NCBI RefSeq assembly: GCF_004349105.1
Contig: NZ_SMLB01000022.1
Coordinates: 1-64,000 of the forward strand
Direction: 5' to 3'
From: Jiangella aurantiaca
Lineage (GTDB): Bacteria > Actinomycetota > Actinomycetes > Jiangellales > Jiangellaceae
Length of the DNA stretch: 64,000 bases
Part shown: positions 7,899 through 16,238 of the stretch, in pieces
Position numbering within the stretch: the stretch's first letter is position 1
How the letters are laid out: each line of letters starts with the position of its first letter
Notes under the pieces: model-generated
The model's input: the letters and a program-made list of their open reading frames with translations, nothing else
The model's database searches: none
Told to the model about the DNA's origin: nothing
Translations under genes and position numbers: made by a program

Positions 7899-9424
7899 TG
7901 TGCTGTCCCCTCCAACGCGGGTGCCTGTTCCAGCAACGTTCCCCCCCACTGCGCGGCGTATGCGCTCTCGACCGCGGCCCCGACGAGGTACAGGCGGTCG
8001 TCGGCCATGACCGGCGCCATGACGTGCAGGCCGACCGGCAGGCCGTCCTCGTCCGCCAGCCCGGCCGGGAACGACGCCGACGCGTTGCCGGCGAGGTTGC
8101 TCGGGATGGTGCACAGGTCGTTCATGTACATGGCCAGCGGGTCGTCGACCTTCTCGCCGATCGGGAACGCCGTCGTCGGCGTCGTCGGCGACACCAGCAC
8201 GTCGACCTGCGCGAACGCGGCCTCGAAGTCGCGTGCGATGAGCGTGCGGACCTTCTGCGCCTGGCCGTAATAGGCGTCGTAGTAGCCCGACGACAGCGCG
8301 TACGTGCCGAGCATGATGCGCCGCTTGGCCTCTGCGCCGAAGCCCTGGCCGCGGGTCAGGTTCATGACCTCCTCGGCGCTGCGGGTGCCGTCGTCGCCGA
8401 CGCGCAGGCCGTAGCGCATGGCGTCGAACCGGGCCAGGTTGGACGACACCTCGCTGGGCAGGATCAGGTAGTACGCCGCGAGGCCATACGTGAAGTGCGG
8501 GCAGGACACCTCGACGACCTCGGCGCCCAGCTTCGACAGCAGCGCGACGGCGTCGTTGAACCGCGCCTCGACGCCGGCCTGGTAGCCCTCGCCGCCCAGC
8601 TCTTTGACCACGCCGACCCGCAGGCCGGTGAGGTCGCCGTCGGCACCGCGCCGGGCCGCCGCGACGACGTCGGGCACCGCCTGGGCGATGCTGGTGGAGT
8701 CGAGTGGGTCGTGACCGGCGATGACGGTGTGCAGCAGCGCGGCGTCGAGCACCGTCCGGGCACACGGGCCGGCCTGGTCGAGGCTGGACGCGCAGGCGAT
8801 GAGGCCGTAGCGGCTCACCCCGCCGTACGTGGGCTTCACGCCGACGGTGCCGGTGACGGCGGCCGGCTGGCGGATCGACCCGCCGGTGTCGGTGCCGATG
8901 GCCAGCGGCGCCTCGTACGCGGCCAGCGCCGCGGCGGACCCGCCGCCGGAGCCGCCCGGGATGCGGGTGAGGTCCCACGGGTTGCGGGTCGGGCCGAACG
9001 CCGAGTTCTCCGTCGACGAGCCCATCGCGAACTCGTCGAGGTTGGTCTTGCCGAGGATGACGATGCCGGCCTCGCGCAGGCGTTGCGCGACGGTGGCGTC
9101 GTACGGCGGCCGCCAGCCCTCGAGGATCTTGGAGCCGGCCGTCGTCGGCATGTCGGCGGTGGTGATGACGTCCTTGAGCGCCAGCGGTACGCCGGCCAGC
9201 GGGCTGAGTTCCTCGCCGGCCGCGCGCTTCTGGTCGACGACGGCGGCCGCGGCCAGCGCGCCGTCGGCGTCGACGTGCAGGAACGCATGCACGCCCGCCT
9301 CGGCGGTGCCGTCGACCTCGGCGATGCGGTCGAGGTGCGCCTGGGTGACCTCGACGGCGCTGACCTCGCCGTTCTTGATGGCTGTCGCCAGCTCGGAAGC
9401 TCTCGCGCGGGTGAGACTGCTCAT
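7895..9424 (-). CDS. gatA: Asp-tRNA(Asn)/Glu-tRNA(Gln) amidotransferase subunit A
   Basis: GatA is the glutaminase subunit that supplies ammonia to GatB. The 509-residue protein has the amidase-signature catalytic triad in the expected places: Lys84 ('LALKDV'), cis-Ser159 in the 'GGSGGGS' loop, and the nucleophile Ser183 in '[10 protein letters not shown]'. The ATG at 9424 gives the usual N-terminus ('[13 protein letters not shown]'). A GTG three codons earlier at 9433 overlaps the gatC stop as GTGA and is an equally possible start. The 3' end overlaps the small membrane-protein gene. Confidence 0.97.
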   Translation of the reverse strand: MSSLTRARASELATAIKNGEVSAVEVTQAHLDRIAEVDGTAEAGVHAFLHVDADGALAAAAVVDQKRAAGEELSPLAGVPLALKDVITTADMPTTAGSKILEGWRPPYDATVAQRLREAGIVILGKTNLDEFAMGSSTENSAFGPTRNPWDLTRIPGGSGGGSAAALAAYEAPLAIGTDTGGSIRQPAAVTGTVGVKPTYGGVSRYGLIACASSLDQAGPCARTVLDAALLHTVIAGHDPLDSTSIAQAVPDVVAAARRGADGDLTGLRVGVVKELGGEGYQAGVEARFNDAVALLSKLGAEVVEVSCPHFTYGLAAYYLILPSEVSSNLARFDAMRYGLRVGDDGTRSAEEVMNLTRGQGFGAEAKRRIMLGTYALSSGYYDAYYGQAQKVRTLIARDFEAAFAQVDVLVSPTTPTTAFPIGEKVDDPLAMYMNDLCTIPSNLAGNASASFPAGLADEDGLPVGLHVMAPVMADDRLYLVGAAVESAYAAQWGGTLLEQAPALEGTAQ

Positions 9425-9429
9425 GCCGG

Positions 9430-9729
9430 TCACTGCTCCTCCCCCAGGATCTGCGGCACCCGGAACCGGCCGTCCTCGGCGGCGGGCGCGGCGGCCAGGA
9501 CGGCCTCGGCGGGCAGGCAGGCGCGCGGCTCGTCCTCGCGGAACACGTTGGTCAGCGGCAGCGCGTGCGAGGTCGGCGGGATGTCGTCGGCCGCGACCTC
9601 GGTGACCTGCGCGACCGCACCGAGGATCTGGTCGAGCTGGCCGGCCAGATGGTCCAGCTCGTCGGGGGCGAGGTCGAGGCGAGCGAGGTGCGCGAGGTGC
9701 GCGACCTCCTCGCGGCTGATCGAGGGCAT
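9430..9729 (-). CDS. gatC: Asp-tRNA(Asn)/Glu-tRNA(Gln) amidotransferase subunit C
   Basis: GatC stabilises the GatA-GatB complex by wrapping around their interface. The 99-residue product starts '[18 protein letters not shown]', the standard GatC opening, which is why I use the ATG at 9729 rather than the in-frame ATG at 9741. The acidic, Pro-rich tail ('[19 protein letters not shown]') is typical. It is the first gene of the gat operon, and the promoter should lie in 9730-9985, a stretch of about 250 bp shared with the divergent SOD gene, in which I see no other gene. Confidence 0.95.
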   Translation of the reverse strand: MPSISREEVAHLAHLARLDLAPDELDHLAGQLDQILGAVAQVTEVAADDIPPTSHALPLTNVFREDEPRACLPAEAVLAAAPAAEDGRFRVPQILGEEQ

Positions 9730-9985
9730 GGCGAACTCCATGGTCGGGGAACGGGTCCGATCCTATGGCGACGAAGCACGCTCGCGCTTGCCAGGTTCGA
9801 TGTTGACGCCTGGGCCGCACTCCGGCCGGTGATCCGGTCCACCGTTGCCCGCGCCATGGATTGGGTGTAGGCACATCCGCTGGTGTCCGCAGCGCCGACC
9901 GAACCGAGGTCAGGACATCGTCACGCCCCCCGAACCGATGGGATCCCGACCGCAGGTGCCATTGATCGAGGTGAATGGAGACGTC

Positions 9986-10546
9986 ATGTGGGAGCGTACG
10001 AGAACGCCGGTGGTCCTTGGACTGGTGTCGCTGGCAGGAACGCTGGGCCTCGGCGCGTCGGCCGGGCAGGACCCGCCGGTGGCCGAGGTCCGGCTCCGCA
10101 CGCAGGCGGGTGAGCCCGTGGGCGTGGTGATCTTCACGCAGGAGTCGGACGACAAGGTCCAGGTCCGGGCGACCGCGCACCATCTTCCGCCCGGCTTCCA
10201 CGGCTTCCACGTCCACACGGTCGGCGTGTGCGTCCCGCCGTTCCTCTCGGCGGGTGGCCACTACAACCCGGACGGCGCGGGCCATCACGACCACGCTGGC
10301 GACATGCCGGTGCTGCTGGTGAAGGAGGACGGGACGGCCGAGCTGCGCTTCACCACCGACCGGTACACCGTGGCGGAGCTGACCGACGGCAACGGCAGCG
10401 CCGTCATCGTGCACGTCGGCCCGGACAACTACGCGAACGTCCCCCAGCGGTACCTGTCGCTCGCCGAGAACGTCCTCGGCGCGGACTCGTCCACTCTGGC
10501 CACGGGCGATGCCGGCGGGCGGCTGGCGTGCGGCGTGGTGCGGTAG
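9986..10546 (+). CDS. Exported Cu/Zn superoxide dismutase
   Basis: The 186-residue protein begins with a Sec-type signal peptide (residues 1-26, ending 'LGLGASA'), followed by the Cu/Zn SOD fold. Metal ligands are visible: His75 and His77 in 'FHVH', bridging His92 in 'GGHYNP', zinc ligands in 'GHHDHAGD' (His100, His103, Asp106) and the C-terminal 'RLACGVV'. It should dismutate superoxide outside the membrane. The ATG at 9986 has GGAG 5 nt upstream; earlier in-frame starts would spoil the signal peptide. It is divergent from gatC, and a hairpin at 10616-10646 follows it. Confidence 0.9.
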   Translation: MWERTRTPVVLGLVSLAGTLGLGASAGQDPPVAEVRLRTQAGEPVGVVIFTQESDDKVQVRATAHHLPPGFHGFHVHTVGVCVPPFLSAGGHYNPDGAGHHDHAGDMPVLLVKEDGTAELRFTTDRYTVAELTDGNGSAVIVHVGPDNYANVPQRYLSLAENVLGADSSTLATGDAGGRLACGVVR

Positions 10547-10615
10547 CCGTCGCCAAGGTGTCCACAACCGAGGGGTTGTCGTCCGCCTGAGCGGGGCGCC
10601 AGGCAGGCCGGGACC

Positions 10616-10646
10616 GGGACGCTCGGGTCGAGAGCTCGAGCGTCCC
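10616..10646 (+). terminator. Hairpin after the SOD gene
   Basis: Perfect 10-bp arms GGGACGCTCG (10616-10625) and CGAGCGTCCC (10637-10646) enclose an 11-nt loop, about 70 bp past the SOD stop. There is no T-run, as is common for actinobacterial terminators. A smaller 6-bp hairpin lies at 10564-10579. Confidence 0.5.
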
Positions 10647-10666
10647 AGCCCGAAGGAAGGCCCGGC

Positions 10667-10807
10667 ATGCTTCGTCCACGAGAGACCCCCGCGTCGTCGA
10701 CCCGTGTGCCGATGACCACGTTCGCGATCGCGTTCGGCTTGGCCGGCGTCGCGGGCGTGTGGTCACCAGCACCGTCTTCGTCGCCGCGATCGGTGTTCGC
10801 CGGCTGA
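10667..10807 (+). pseudogene. Possible broken small membrane-protein gene
   Basis: An ATG at 10667 with GAAGGAAGG upstream opens a 46-codon frame that contains '[15 protein letters not shown]' and then ends in low-complexity sequence at 10807. A one-base shift near 10757 would instead continue the hydrophobic stretch as '[15 protein letters not shown]'. This could be a frameshifted small membrane protein, or the N-terminal stub of a transporter such as the TDT/SLAC1 family, whose N-termini look similar. The evidence is weak; it may be non-coding. Confidence 0.25.
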
Positions 10808-10831
10808 GCGGCCACGCACCCGGCGCCCGGG

Positions 10832-11824
10832 ATGGTTCGCCGGCGGCGCCTGGTTGTGGTGAGCGTGACAGCGGTGCACGAGGTGGGCCTGCTCGTCTTC
10901 GACGGCATGAAGATGCTCGACGTGGCGGGACCGGGCGAGGTCTTCGCCGAGGCGAACCTGATGGGCGCGAACTATCGCATCCAACTGGTCTCCGTCGACG
11001 GCAAGGACGTGCGGTCGTCCAGCGGCATGCGCGTCGCCGTCGACGGGGCGGACACCGATGCCGGGCGCTTGGACACCGTCGTCATCGCCGGCGGAGAAGA
11101 GCTGCCCACGCGGCCGATGGACGATGGTCTCCGTGACGCGGCGGCGCAGCTGGCCGGCCGGTCGGGCCGCATCTCGTCGGTCTGTACGGGTGCGTTCATC
11201 CTCGGCGCCGCCGGCCTGCTCGATGGCAAGCGGGCGACGACCCACTGGAAGTACACCCGTGACCTCGCGCTCCGGCATCCCTCCACGACTGTGGAGCCGG
11301 ACGCGATCTTCGTCAAGGACGGGACCACTTACACCTCGGCGGGGGTGACGGCGGGGATCGATCTGGCACTGGCCCTGCTGGAGGAGGACCACGGTCCCGA
11401 CCTCACCCGAGCGGTCGCGAAGTCGCTGGTGGTCTACATGCAGCGCGCCGGTGGTCAGTCCCAGTTCTCGGCCGCCGTTCTCGCTCCGGTCCCGCGCACG
11501 CCGGTGCTGAGGCGTGTGCTCGACGCCGTCACGGCGGATCCGGCCGCGCCGCACAGCCTCGATCGCATGGCCGAGATCGCCCGGGTCAGCCCCCGGCATC
11601 TGTCGCGACTGTTTCGCGAGGAACTGGACACGACACCCGCGAAGTACGTCGGCATGGTCCGGTTCGACGTCGCGAAGGCGCTGCTCGACGCCGGCCATAG
11701 CGTGACCCGTGCCGCACAGGTCGCCGGATACGGCACGCCCGAGTCGTTGCGGCGGGCCTTCATCAGCCAGCTGTCCATCTCGCCACTGCGCTACCAGCGG
11801 CGTTTCCTGTCCACGACGGCATAA
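10832..11824 (+). CDS. GlxA-type transcriptional regulator (DJ-1/PfpI plus AraC HTH)
   Basis: The protein of about 330 residues has an N-terminal DJ-1/PfpI (class I glutamine amidotransferase-like) domain, with the nucleophile-elbow cysteine in 'SSVCTGAFILGAAG', and a C-terminal AraC-type double helix-turn-helix over roughly the last 100 residues ('SLDRMAEIARVSPRHLSRLFREE' and the second HTH at 'VTRAAQVAGYGTPESLRRAF'). GlxA-like regulators usually activate nearby catabolic genes, but none is obvious here. The start is uncertain: ATG 10832 is the first available, while GTG 10865 gives a more typical N-terminus and neither has a clear ribosome-binding site. A G/C-rich hairpin follows at 11856. 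Confidence 0.87.
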   Translation: MVRRRRLVVVSVTAVHEVGLLVFDGMKMLDVAGPGEVFAEANLMGANYRIQLVSVDGKDVRSSSGMRVAVDGADTDAGRLDTVVIAGGEELPTRPMDDGLRDAAAQLAGRSGRISSVCTGAFILGAAGLLDGKRATTHWKYTRDLALRHPSTTVEPDAIFVKDGTTYTSAGVTAGIDLALALLEEDHGPDLTRAVAKSLVVYMQRAGGQSQFSAAVLAPVPRTPVLRRVLDAVTADPAAPHSLDRMAEIARVSPRHLSRLFREELDTTPAKYVGMVRFDVAKALLDAGHSVTRAAQVAGYGTPESLRRAFISQLSISPLRYQRRFLSTTA

Positions 11825-11855
11825 CCGGACGCCACCGCCGCCCGAGGGCCGCGTG

Positions 11856-11877
11856 GGGGTGGGGCTGTCCCCACCCC
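11856..11877. promoter_or_regulatory. Palindrome GGGGTGGGG-CTGT-CCCCACCCC
   Basis: A perfect 9-bp inverted repeat with a CTGT centre lies between the GlxA stop and the start of the next gene. A nearly identical palindrome in the opposite orientation (centre ACAG) lies at 12819-12838, just before the first histidine kinase. The pairing suggests an operator shared by the membrane protein and the kinases, although this copy could also work as a terminator for the GlxA gene. Confidence 0.5.
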
Positions 11878-11899
11878 GGAGTGTGCAGAGAGCATCGCT

Positions 11900-12898
11900 G
11901 TGCCGGAGGCCGCCGGCGGCCAGGCTGGAACGGTGCCCTCCACCGCCCCACCGGCCCGGTTCGCCACGGTGCTCGGCCTGGCCGCGGTGGCGCTCGTCGT
12001 CGCCCTGCACTGGGTACTGCCGGTGACCGACCCGCAGACCGGCCGGGTGACGACGGCGTCCGCGGCGGCCGTCGTGCTCGCGGCGCCGCTCGCGCTGCTC
12101 GCGGCCGGCATCTCGGGGATCGGCGGGCTGCCGGTCCTCGCCCGCGCGGCGCTGCCGTTCGCCGTCGTCGCGGTGCCGCTGATCGACGGCGCGGCCCGGC
12201 TGCTGTGGCTGCCGGCGGCGCTGGCGGTGCTGACCGTCGCCCGGCGGACGCTGGTCCGGCTGCACGCGCGCTGGCGCGGCGCGGAGCTGGCGGCGACGGC
12301 CGCGGCGGCTATGCTCGCCGACCTCGTGGGGTCGCCGGTGGCCGCGGTCGCGGCGGTGTGGCTGGCCGCGTACCAGACCGGCGTCATGGTCCGGGCCGGC
12401 ACGCTGGACCGGTTGCGCCCGCGCCACGCCCTGACAGTGGCCGTGGCGGGCGCGGCCGTCAGCGCGGCCGGGCTGCTGGCGTCGGCGCTGAGTGGCGCCG
12501 GCGCCGCCCCGCTCCCGTCCGGCGCCGTCCTGCTCGCGTGCGCGGCGGCGCAGCTGGGGCTGGCGTTGGCCGCTCGACCGCTGGCCGACCGGTGGACGGC
12601 GGGCGCGCCGGTGGCTCGCGGGCTGGCCTGGCTGGCGCCGCGGCTGGTCACCGTCTATCTGTGGCAGCTGCCCGCGGTGGCGCTGGTCGCCGCCGTCGCC
12701 GTCCGGGTCTCCGGGTACGTGCCGCCGACGGCGTTCGACCAGCGGTGGCGGTCGGACCTGCCCTGGTGGCTGCTCTGCTCGGCCGCCGCGCTGGCGGCGG
12801 CGGTGCACCTCATCGGCCAGGTGGGGACAGCCCCACCTCGGACTCACCGGGTGTCCGGCTCGTCTACCCTGCAATCACACGGAAGGCTGGAGGCATGA
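11900..12898 (+). CDS. Polytopic membrane protein, possibly acyltransferase-3-like
   Basis: This Ala/Val-rich protein of up to 332 residues has about eight to ten hydrophobic segments. The C-terminal part ('LAPRLVTVYLWQLPAVAL') resembles the end of acyltransferase-3 membrane proteins, in which a YLWH-type motif precedes the final helices; here the His is Gln, and no N-terminal catalytic His is visible, so enzymatic activity is doubtful. The GTG at 11900 or 11933 may be the start. The last 25 or so codons run through what looks like the regulatory region of the kinase, including a palindrome, and end at 12898 overlapping its ATG as ATGA. It is probably co-transcribed with the kinases. Confidence 0.65.
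   Translation: MPEAAGGQAGTVPSTAPPARFATVLGLAAVALVVALHWVLPVTDPQTGRVTTASAAAVVLAAPLALLAAGISGIGGLPVLARAALPFAVVAVPLIDGAARLLWLPAALAVLTVARRTLVRLHARWRGAELAATAAAAMLADLVGSPVAAVAAVWLAAYQTGVMVRAGTLDRLRPRHALTVAVAGAAVSAAGLLASALSGAGAAPLPSGAVLLACAAAQLGLALAARPLADRWTAGAPVARGLAWLAPRLVTVYLWQLPAVALVAAVAVRVSGYVPPTAFDQRWRSDLPWWLLCSAAALAAAVHLIGQVGTAPPRTHRVSGSSTLQSHGRLEA
12819..12838. promoter_or_regulatory. Palindrome AGGTGGGG-ACAG-CCCCACCT
   Basis: A perfect 8-bp inverted repeat about 57 bp upstream of the first kinase ATG. Its inner 18 bp, GGTGGGGACAGCCCCACC, is the reverse complement of the core at 11856-11877. It lies inside the 3' end of the preceding reading frame. A response-regulator or repressor binding site is the simplest reading; no protein partner can be assigned from the window. 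Confidence 0.5.
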
Positions 12899-14193
12899 AC
12901 ACGCAGATCACCGACCGGCCGCGGGCCGGCTGGCGGCAGGTCCCCCGCGACCTCGGCTATCTGCTGCCGGGGCTTCCCATCGCCGTCGCCTCCTTCACCA
13001 TCATGGTGACCGGGTTCGCCCTCGGCGCCGGACTGTTCGTGCTTGCCTTCCTCGGCCTGATCGTGTGGATCGCCATGCTCGGCGCCGCCCGCGGGTTCGC
13101 CGTCGCCGAGCGGGCCCGGGTCTCCGTCATGGAGGACCGCCCGGTCGGCCCCGCCTACCACCGTCCCGCCTCGGGCAAGGGCCTCGGCCGGCTGTTCAGC
13201 TACCTGCGCGACCCGCTGGCCTGGCGCGAGTGGGGCTTCGGCATCCTCATCCTGCCGATCCGCTGCTTCACGTGGAGCATGACCATCGCGTGGACGGCCG
13301 CGGCGTTCGGCGGCACCACGTACGCGCTCTGGGAGTGGTCGCTGCCGCGCGACAACGCCGACAACGAGACACTCGCCGAGCTGATAGGCCTCGGCGACGG
13401 CCGGCTCGCTGACGTCGCCCTGAACACCGGCATCGGCCTGGTCTTCCTTGCCACGCTGCCGTACTTGCTGCGTGCGTTCGCGCTCACGGAGTCGTCGCTG
13501 GTCTGGGCCATGCTGACGAACGAGAACGCGGCGCTGCGGGTCCGCGCCGACGAGCTGAGCCGCAGCCGTCAGGCGGTCGTGCAGGCCGAGGCCGACACGC
13601 TGCGCCGGGTCGAGCGCGACATCCACGACGGCCCGCAGCAGCGCCTCGTCCGTCTCACCATGGACCTCGAGTCGGCCCAGCGCCGCTTCGACGACGACCC
13701 GCAGGCCGCGCGGCCGCTGCTCGAGGGCGCCGTCACGCAGACCAAGGAGGCGCTGGCCGAGCTGCGCGCCGTCTCCCGGGGCATCGCCCCGCCGATCCTC
13801 ACCGACCGTGGCCTGCCGGCCGCGCTGGCCGCCGCGACGGCTCGCTGTCCGGTGCCCACGACGTTGGACGTGGGCCCGGACCTCGCCGAGCGGCTGCCGC
13901 CGGCGATCGAGAACGCGGCGTACTTCGTGGTCACCGAGTCGCTGACGAACGTCGCCAAGCACTCGCAGGCGTCGCGGTGCGCGGTGTCCGTCGTCCGGGT
14001 CGGCGACGTGCTGCACGTCCAGGTCGCCGACGACGGCCGCGGCGGGGCGCATCTGGGCAAGGGCCACGGTCTCGCCGGGCTCGCGGACCGGCTGGCCGGC
14101 GTCGACGGCCGGCTCGACATCGTCAGCCCGCCCGCCGGCGGCACCACCGTCACCGCCGAACTGCCCATCCCGGCCACGAGCACCGCGCGATGA
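12895..14193 (+). CDS. Sensor histidine kinase (HisKA_3), paralog 1
   Basis: This 432-residue membrane kinase has four hydrophobic segments in residues 22-65 and 113-200 (a sensor region resembling DUF4153/PspC-like membrane inputs), then a NarL-type dimerisation domain with phospho-acceptor His244 in 'RDIHDGPQQRL' and an HATPase_c domain ('ENAAYFVVTESLTNVAKH', 'DDGRGG', 'GHGLAGLADRL'). The ATG at 12895 overlaps the preceding stop as ATGA. It is followed with ATGA overlap by a close paralog. No response regulator adjoins the pair; the orphan LuxR-type regulator at 25500 is a possible partner. Confidence 0.92.
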   Translation: MNTQITDRPRAGWRQVPRDLGYLLPGLPIAVASFTIMVTGFALGAGLFVLAFLGLIVWIAMLGAARGFAVAERARVSVMEDRPVGPAYHRPASGKGLGRLFSYLRDPLAWREWGFGILILPIRCFTWSMTIAWTAAAFGGTTYALWEWSLPRDNADNETLAELIGLGDGRLADVALNTGIGLVFLATLPYLLRAFALTESSLVWAMLTNENAALRVRADELSRSRQAVVQAEADTLRRVERDIHDGPQQRLVRLTMDLESAQRRFDDDPQAARPLLEGAVTQTKEALAELRAVSRGIAPPILTDRGLPAALAAATARCPVPTTLDVGPDLAERLPPAIENAAYFVVTESLTNVAKHSQASRCAVSVVRVGDVLHVQVADDGRGGAHLGKGHGLAGLADRLAGVDGRLDIVSPPAGGTTVTAELPIPATSTAR

Positions 14194-15401
14194 GCGACGA
14201 CGCGACCCGCCCCCGGGTGACCTGGCGGCAGATCGGCCGTGACCTCGGCTATCTGCTGCCGGGTCTGCCCATCGCCATCGCCTCGTTCACGCTGATGGTC
14301 GTCGGCTTCGTCCTCGGCGTGGGCCTGGTGGTGCTGGCCTTCGTCGGGCTGTTCATCCTGATGACGACGTTGCTGACGGCGCGCGGGTTCGCCCGGATCG
14401 AGCGGGCCCGGGTTGGGGCGATGGAGCGGCGCGAGGTCGGGCCGGTGTACTACCCGCCGGCCCGCGAGCGCGGCCTGTCCCGCGTGCTGGAGGTCCTGCG
14501 CGACCGGCAGTCGTGGCGGGACTGGCTGTTCAACGTGCTGATCCTGCCGGTGCGGGTGTTCACGTGGTCGGTCACGATGGTCTGGCTGGGGCTGACCATC
14601 GGGCTGTCGCCGCTGATCGTGCTGGCCTGGGTGATCGCCGGTGGCGGCGGGTTCCGCGGGCTGCCGCTGGCGCTGGCGCACATCCTGCGTGGCGTCGCGG
14701 TGCTGGAGTCGTCGCTGGCGTGGGGCCTGCTGACGAACGAGACGGCGGCGCTGCGCGCACGCACCGAGGAGCTGAGCCGCAGCCGTCAGTCCGTCGTCGC
14801 CGCCGAGGCCGAGATGCTGCGCCGGGTCGAGCGCGACATCCACGACGGCCCGCAGCAGCGCCTCGTCCGTCTCACCATGGACCTCGAGTCGGCCCAGCGC
14901 CGCTTCGACGACGACCCGCAGGCCGCGCGGCCGCTGGTCGAGGAGGCGGTGCAGCAGACCAAGGAGGCGCTGGCCGAGCTGCGCGCGGTCTCCCGCGGCA
15001 TCGCCCCGCCGATCCTCACCGACCGTGGCCTGCCCGCGGCGCTGGCGGCCGCGACCGCGCGTTGCCCGGTGCCGACCACGCTGGACATCGACCTCGCCGA
15101 CGGCGAGCGGCTGCCGCCGGCGCTCGAGAACGCGGCGTACTTCGTGGTGACGGAGTCGCTGACCAACGTCGCCAAGCACGCCGACGCGTCGTCGTGTGCC
15201 GTGTCGGTGCTGCGGGCCGGGGACTCGTTGCACGTCCAGGTGATCGACGACGGCCGGGGTGGGGCGCATCTCGGCAAGGGCCACGGCCTCGCCGGCCTGG
15301 CCGACCGTCTGGCCGGCGTCGACGGCCGACTGGACGTCGCCAGCCCACCCGGCGCCGGCACGACCGTGTCCGCCGAGCTCCCCCTCCCCGTCCGCGACTG
15401 A
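14190..15401 (+). CDS. Sensor histidine kinase (HisKA_3), paralog 2
   Basis: This 403-residue kinase has the same design as the preceding one: N-terminal membrane segments ('LGYLLPGLPIAIASFTLM'), phospho-acceptor His218 in 'RDIHDGPQQRL' and a full HATPase_c domain. The sensor halves differ clearly between the paralogs, whereas a 120-bp block around the phospho-acceptor (13600-13719 and 14817-14936) is identical at the DNA level, third codon positions included. This suggests gene conversion or strong copy correction. ATG 14190 overlaps the first kinase stop as ATGA. Two kinases in one operon may form heterodimers with different sensory inputs. Confidence 0.92.
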   Translation: MSDDATRPRVTWRQIGRDLGYLLPGLPIAIASFTLMVVGFVLGVGLVVLAFVGLFILMTTLLTARGFARIERARVGAMERREVGPVYYPPARERGLSRVLEVLRDRQSWRDWLFNVLILPVRVFTWSVTMVWLGLTIGLSPLIVLAWVIAGGGGFRGLPLALAHILRGVAVLESSLAWGLLTNETAALRARTEELSRSRQSVVAAEAEMLRRVERDIHDGPQQRLVRLTMDLESAQRRFDDDPQAARPLVEEAVQQTKEALAELRAVSRGIAPPILTDRGLPAALAAATARCPVPTTLDIDLADGERLPPALENAAYFVVTESLTNVAKHADASSCAVSVLRAGDSLHVQVIDDGRGGAHLGKGHGLAGLADRLAGVDGRLDVASPPGAGTTVSAELPLPVRD

Positions 15402-15416
15402 GCCCGAGAGGGCACG

Positions 15417-15480
15417 TCACCACGTTTTCTGCAGCGTCACCACGCCTGCAATCGTGGTGAGGCTCCAGAAATCCTGGTGA
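15417..15480. terminator. Long imperfect hairpin between kinase 2 and the TetR gene
   Basis: Arms of 28 nt (15417-15444 and 15453-15480) pair with four mismatches around an 8-nt loop. Both arms contain TCACCA boxes, so the element is also built of short repeats. It lies between two convergent genes and could terminate both. Confidence 0.55.
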
Positions 15481-15505
15481 TGTAGGCGATCCTTGATGAT
15501 CACGG

Positions 15506-15514
15506 CTGTCCACA
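15506..15514 (+). other. DnaA-box-like site CTGTCCACA
   Basis: The segment 15495-15516 (TGATGATCACGGCTGTCCACAG) closely matches the sequence just upstream of the AbiEi-like gene at 48609-48627. Here no such gene follows, so this may be a remnant of that kind of locus. The 9-mer differs at one base from the actinobacterial DnaA-box consensus TTGTCCACA. Confidence 0.4.
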
Positions 15515-15548
15515 GGCGCCAACTGTCGCATCCCTGGCGACGGCCCAC

Positions 15549-16106
15549 TCAGGCAGGCCGCAACCCCGACACCGTCACCGACAGCAGCCGCTCGAACGAG
15601 TCCGGCGCGGCCTCGGCGGCGACACCAAGGCCGTGCCCCAGTAGCAGCAGGTCCCGCGGCTCCAGATCGTCCCGCACCTGCCCCGCCTCCTGTGCCCGCA
15701 CCAGGACGACCGCCGCCGCCTCGCGCATCAGGCGCTTGCACAGGGCGTAGGTCTCCGAGTCCTGGTCGATCGCGGCCTTCAGCGCCGCGCCGAGCCCGCG
15801 GTTGGCGACGATGTACTGGACCTCCTCGCGCAGCCAAGCGGTCAGTGCGTCCAGCGGCGGCAGCTCCGCCGCCAGCTCGGCCGCCCGCTCGCCCAGGCGT
15901 TCGACGTCGGCGCGGTAGACGGCCTCGATGAGGGCCTCGCGGCCGGCGAAGTGGCGGTAGAGGGTGCCGGGGCCGACCTCGGCGCGGCGGGCGATGTCGT
16001 CGAGGGGCGCGCCGGGGCCGTGCTCGGTGAACGCCTCGCGCGCGGCCGTCACGATGCGCTCGTGGTTGCGGCGCGCGTCGGCGCGCATCGGCCGGGACGT
16101 CGTCAT
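15549..16106 (-). CDS. TetR family repressor of the adjacent MFS gene
   Basis: The 185-residue regulator has an N-terminal HTH (about residues 13-58, 'RIVTAAREAFTEHGPGAPLDDIARRAEVGPGTLYRHF' region) and an all-helical ligand domain. It is divergent from a DHA2-type MFS exporter. The 130-bp space between them carries two GGAGA-N3-TCTCC repeats, one of them between the -35 and -10 of the MFS promoter. This is the classic drug-sensing repressor/efflux pump layout. The ATG at 16106 is preferred over in-frame GTG codons upstream because it begins directly before the HTH. Confidence 0.9.
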   Translation of the reverse strand: MTTSRPMRADARRNHERIVTAAREAFTEHGPGAPLDDIARRAEVGPGTLYRHFAGREALIEAVYRADVERLGERAAELAAELPPLDALTAWLREEVQYIVANRGLGAALKAAIDQDSETYALCKRLMREAAAVVLVRAQEAGQVRDDLEPRDLLLLGHGLGVAAEAAPDSFERLLSVTVSGLRPA

Positions 16107-16128
16107 CGGCACCCCTCGGGACTCAAGC

Positions 16129-16179
16129 GGAGAATCTCTCCGGTTACCCTTGTCAAACCGGAGAAGGTCTCCATATGCT
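16129..16179 (+). promoter_or_regulatory. MFS promoter with two TetR operator repeats
   Basis: A -35 TTGTCA (16150-16155) and a -10 TATGCT (16174-16179) are separated by 18 bp. The spacer contains GGAGA-AGG-TCTCC (16160-16172), and a second copy, GGAGA-ATC-TCTCC, is at 16129-16141. The centres are 31 bp apart, three helical turns. On the reverse strand a perfect TTGACA (16156-16151) may serve the TetR gene. I infer that the TetR dimer occupies both sites and represses in both directions. Confidence 0.7.
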
Positions 16180-16238
16180 AGCTCGCGATAGGAGCGGAGA
16201 CTCCGTCCGCTTATCGATCCGATCCCGGGAGCCTCTTC

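Noticed and set aside
12895-15401. The tandem kinases as an assembly duplication.
   Set aside because: The sensor halves differ throughout at protein level and the genes overlap by ATGA, so they are true paralogs, with only part of the sequence identical.
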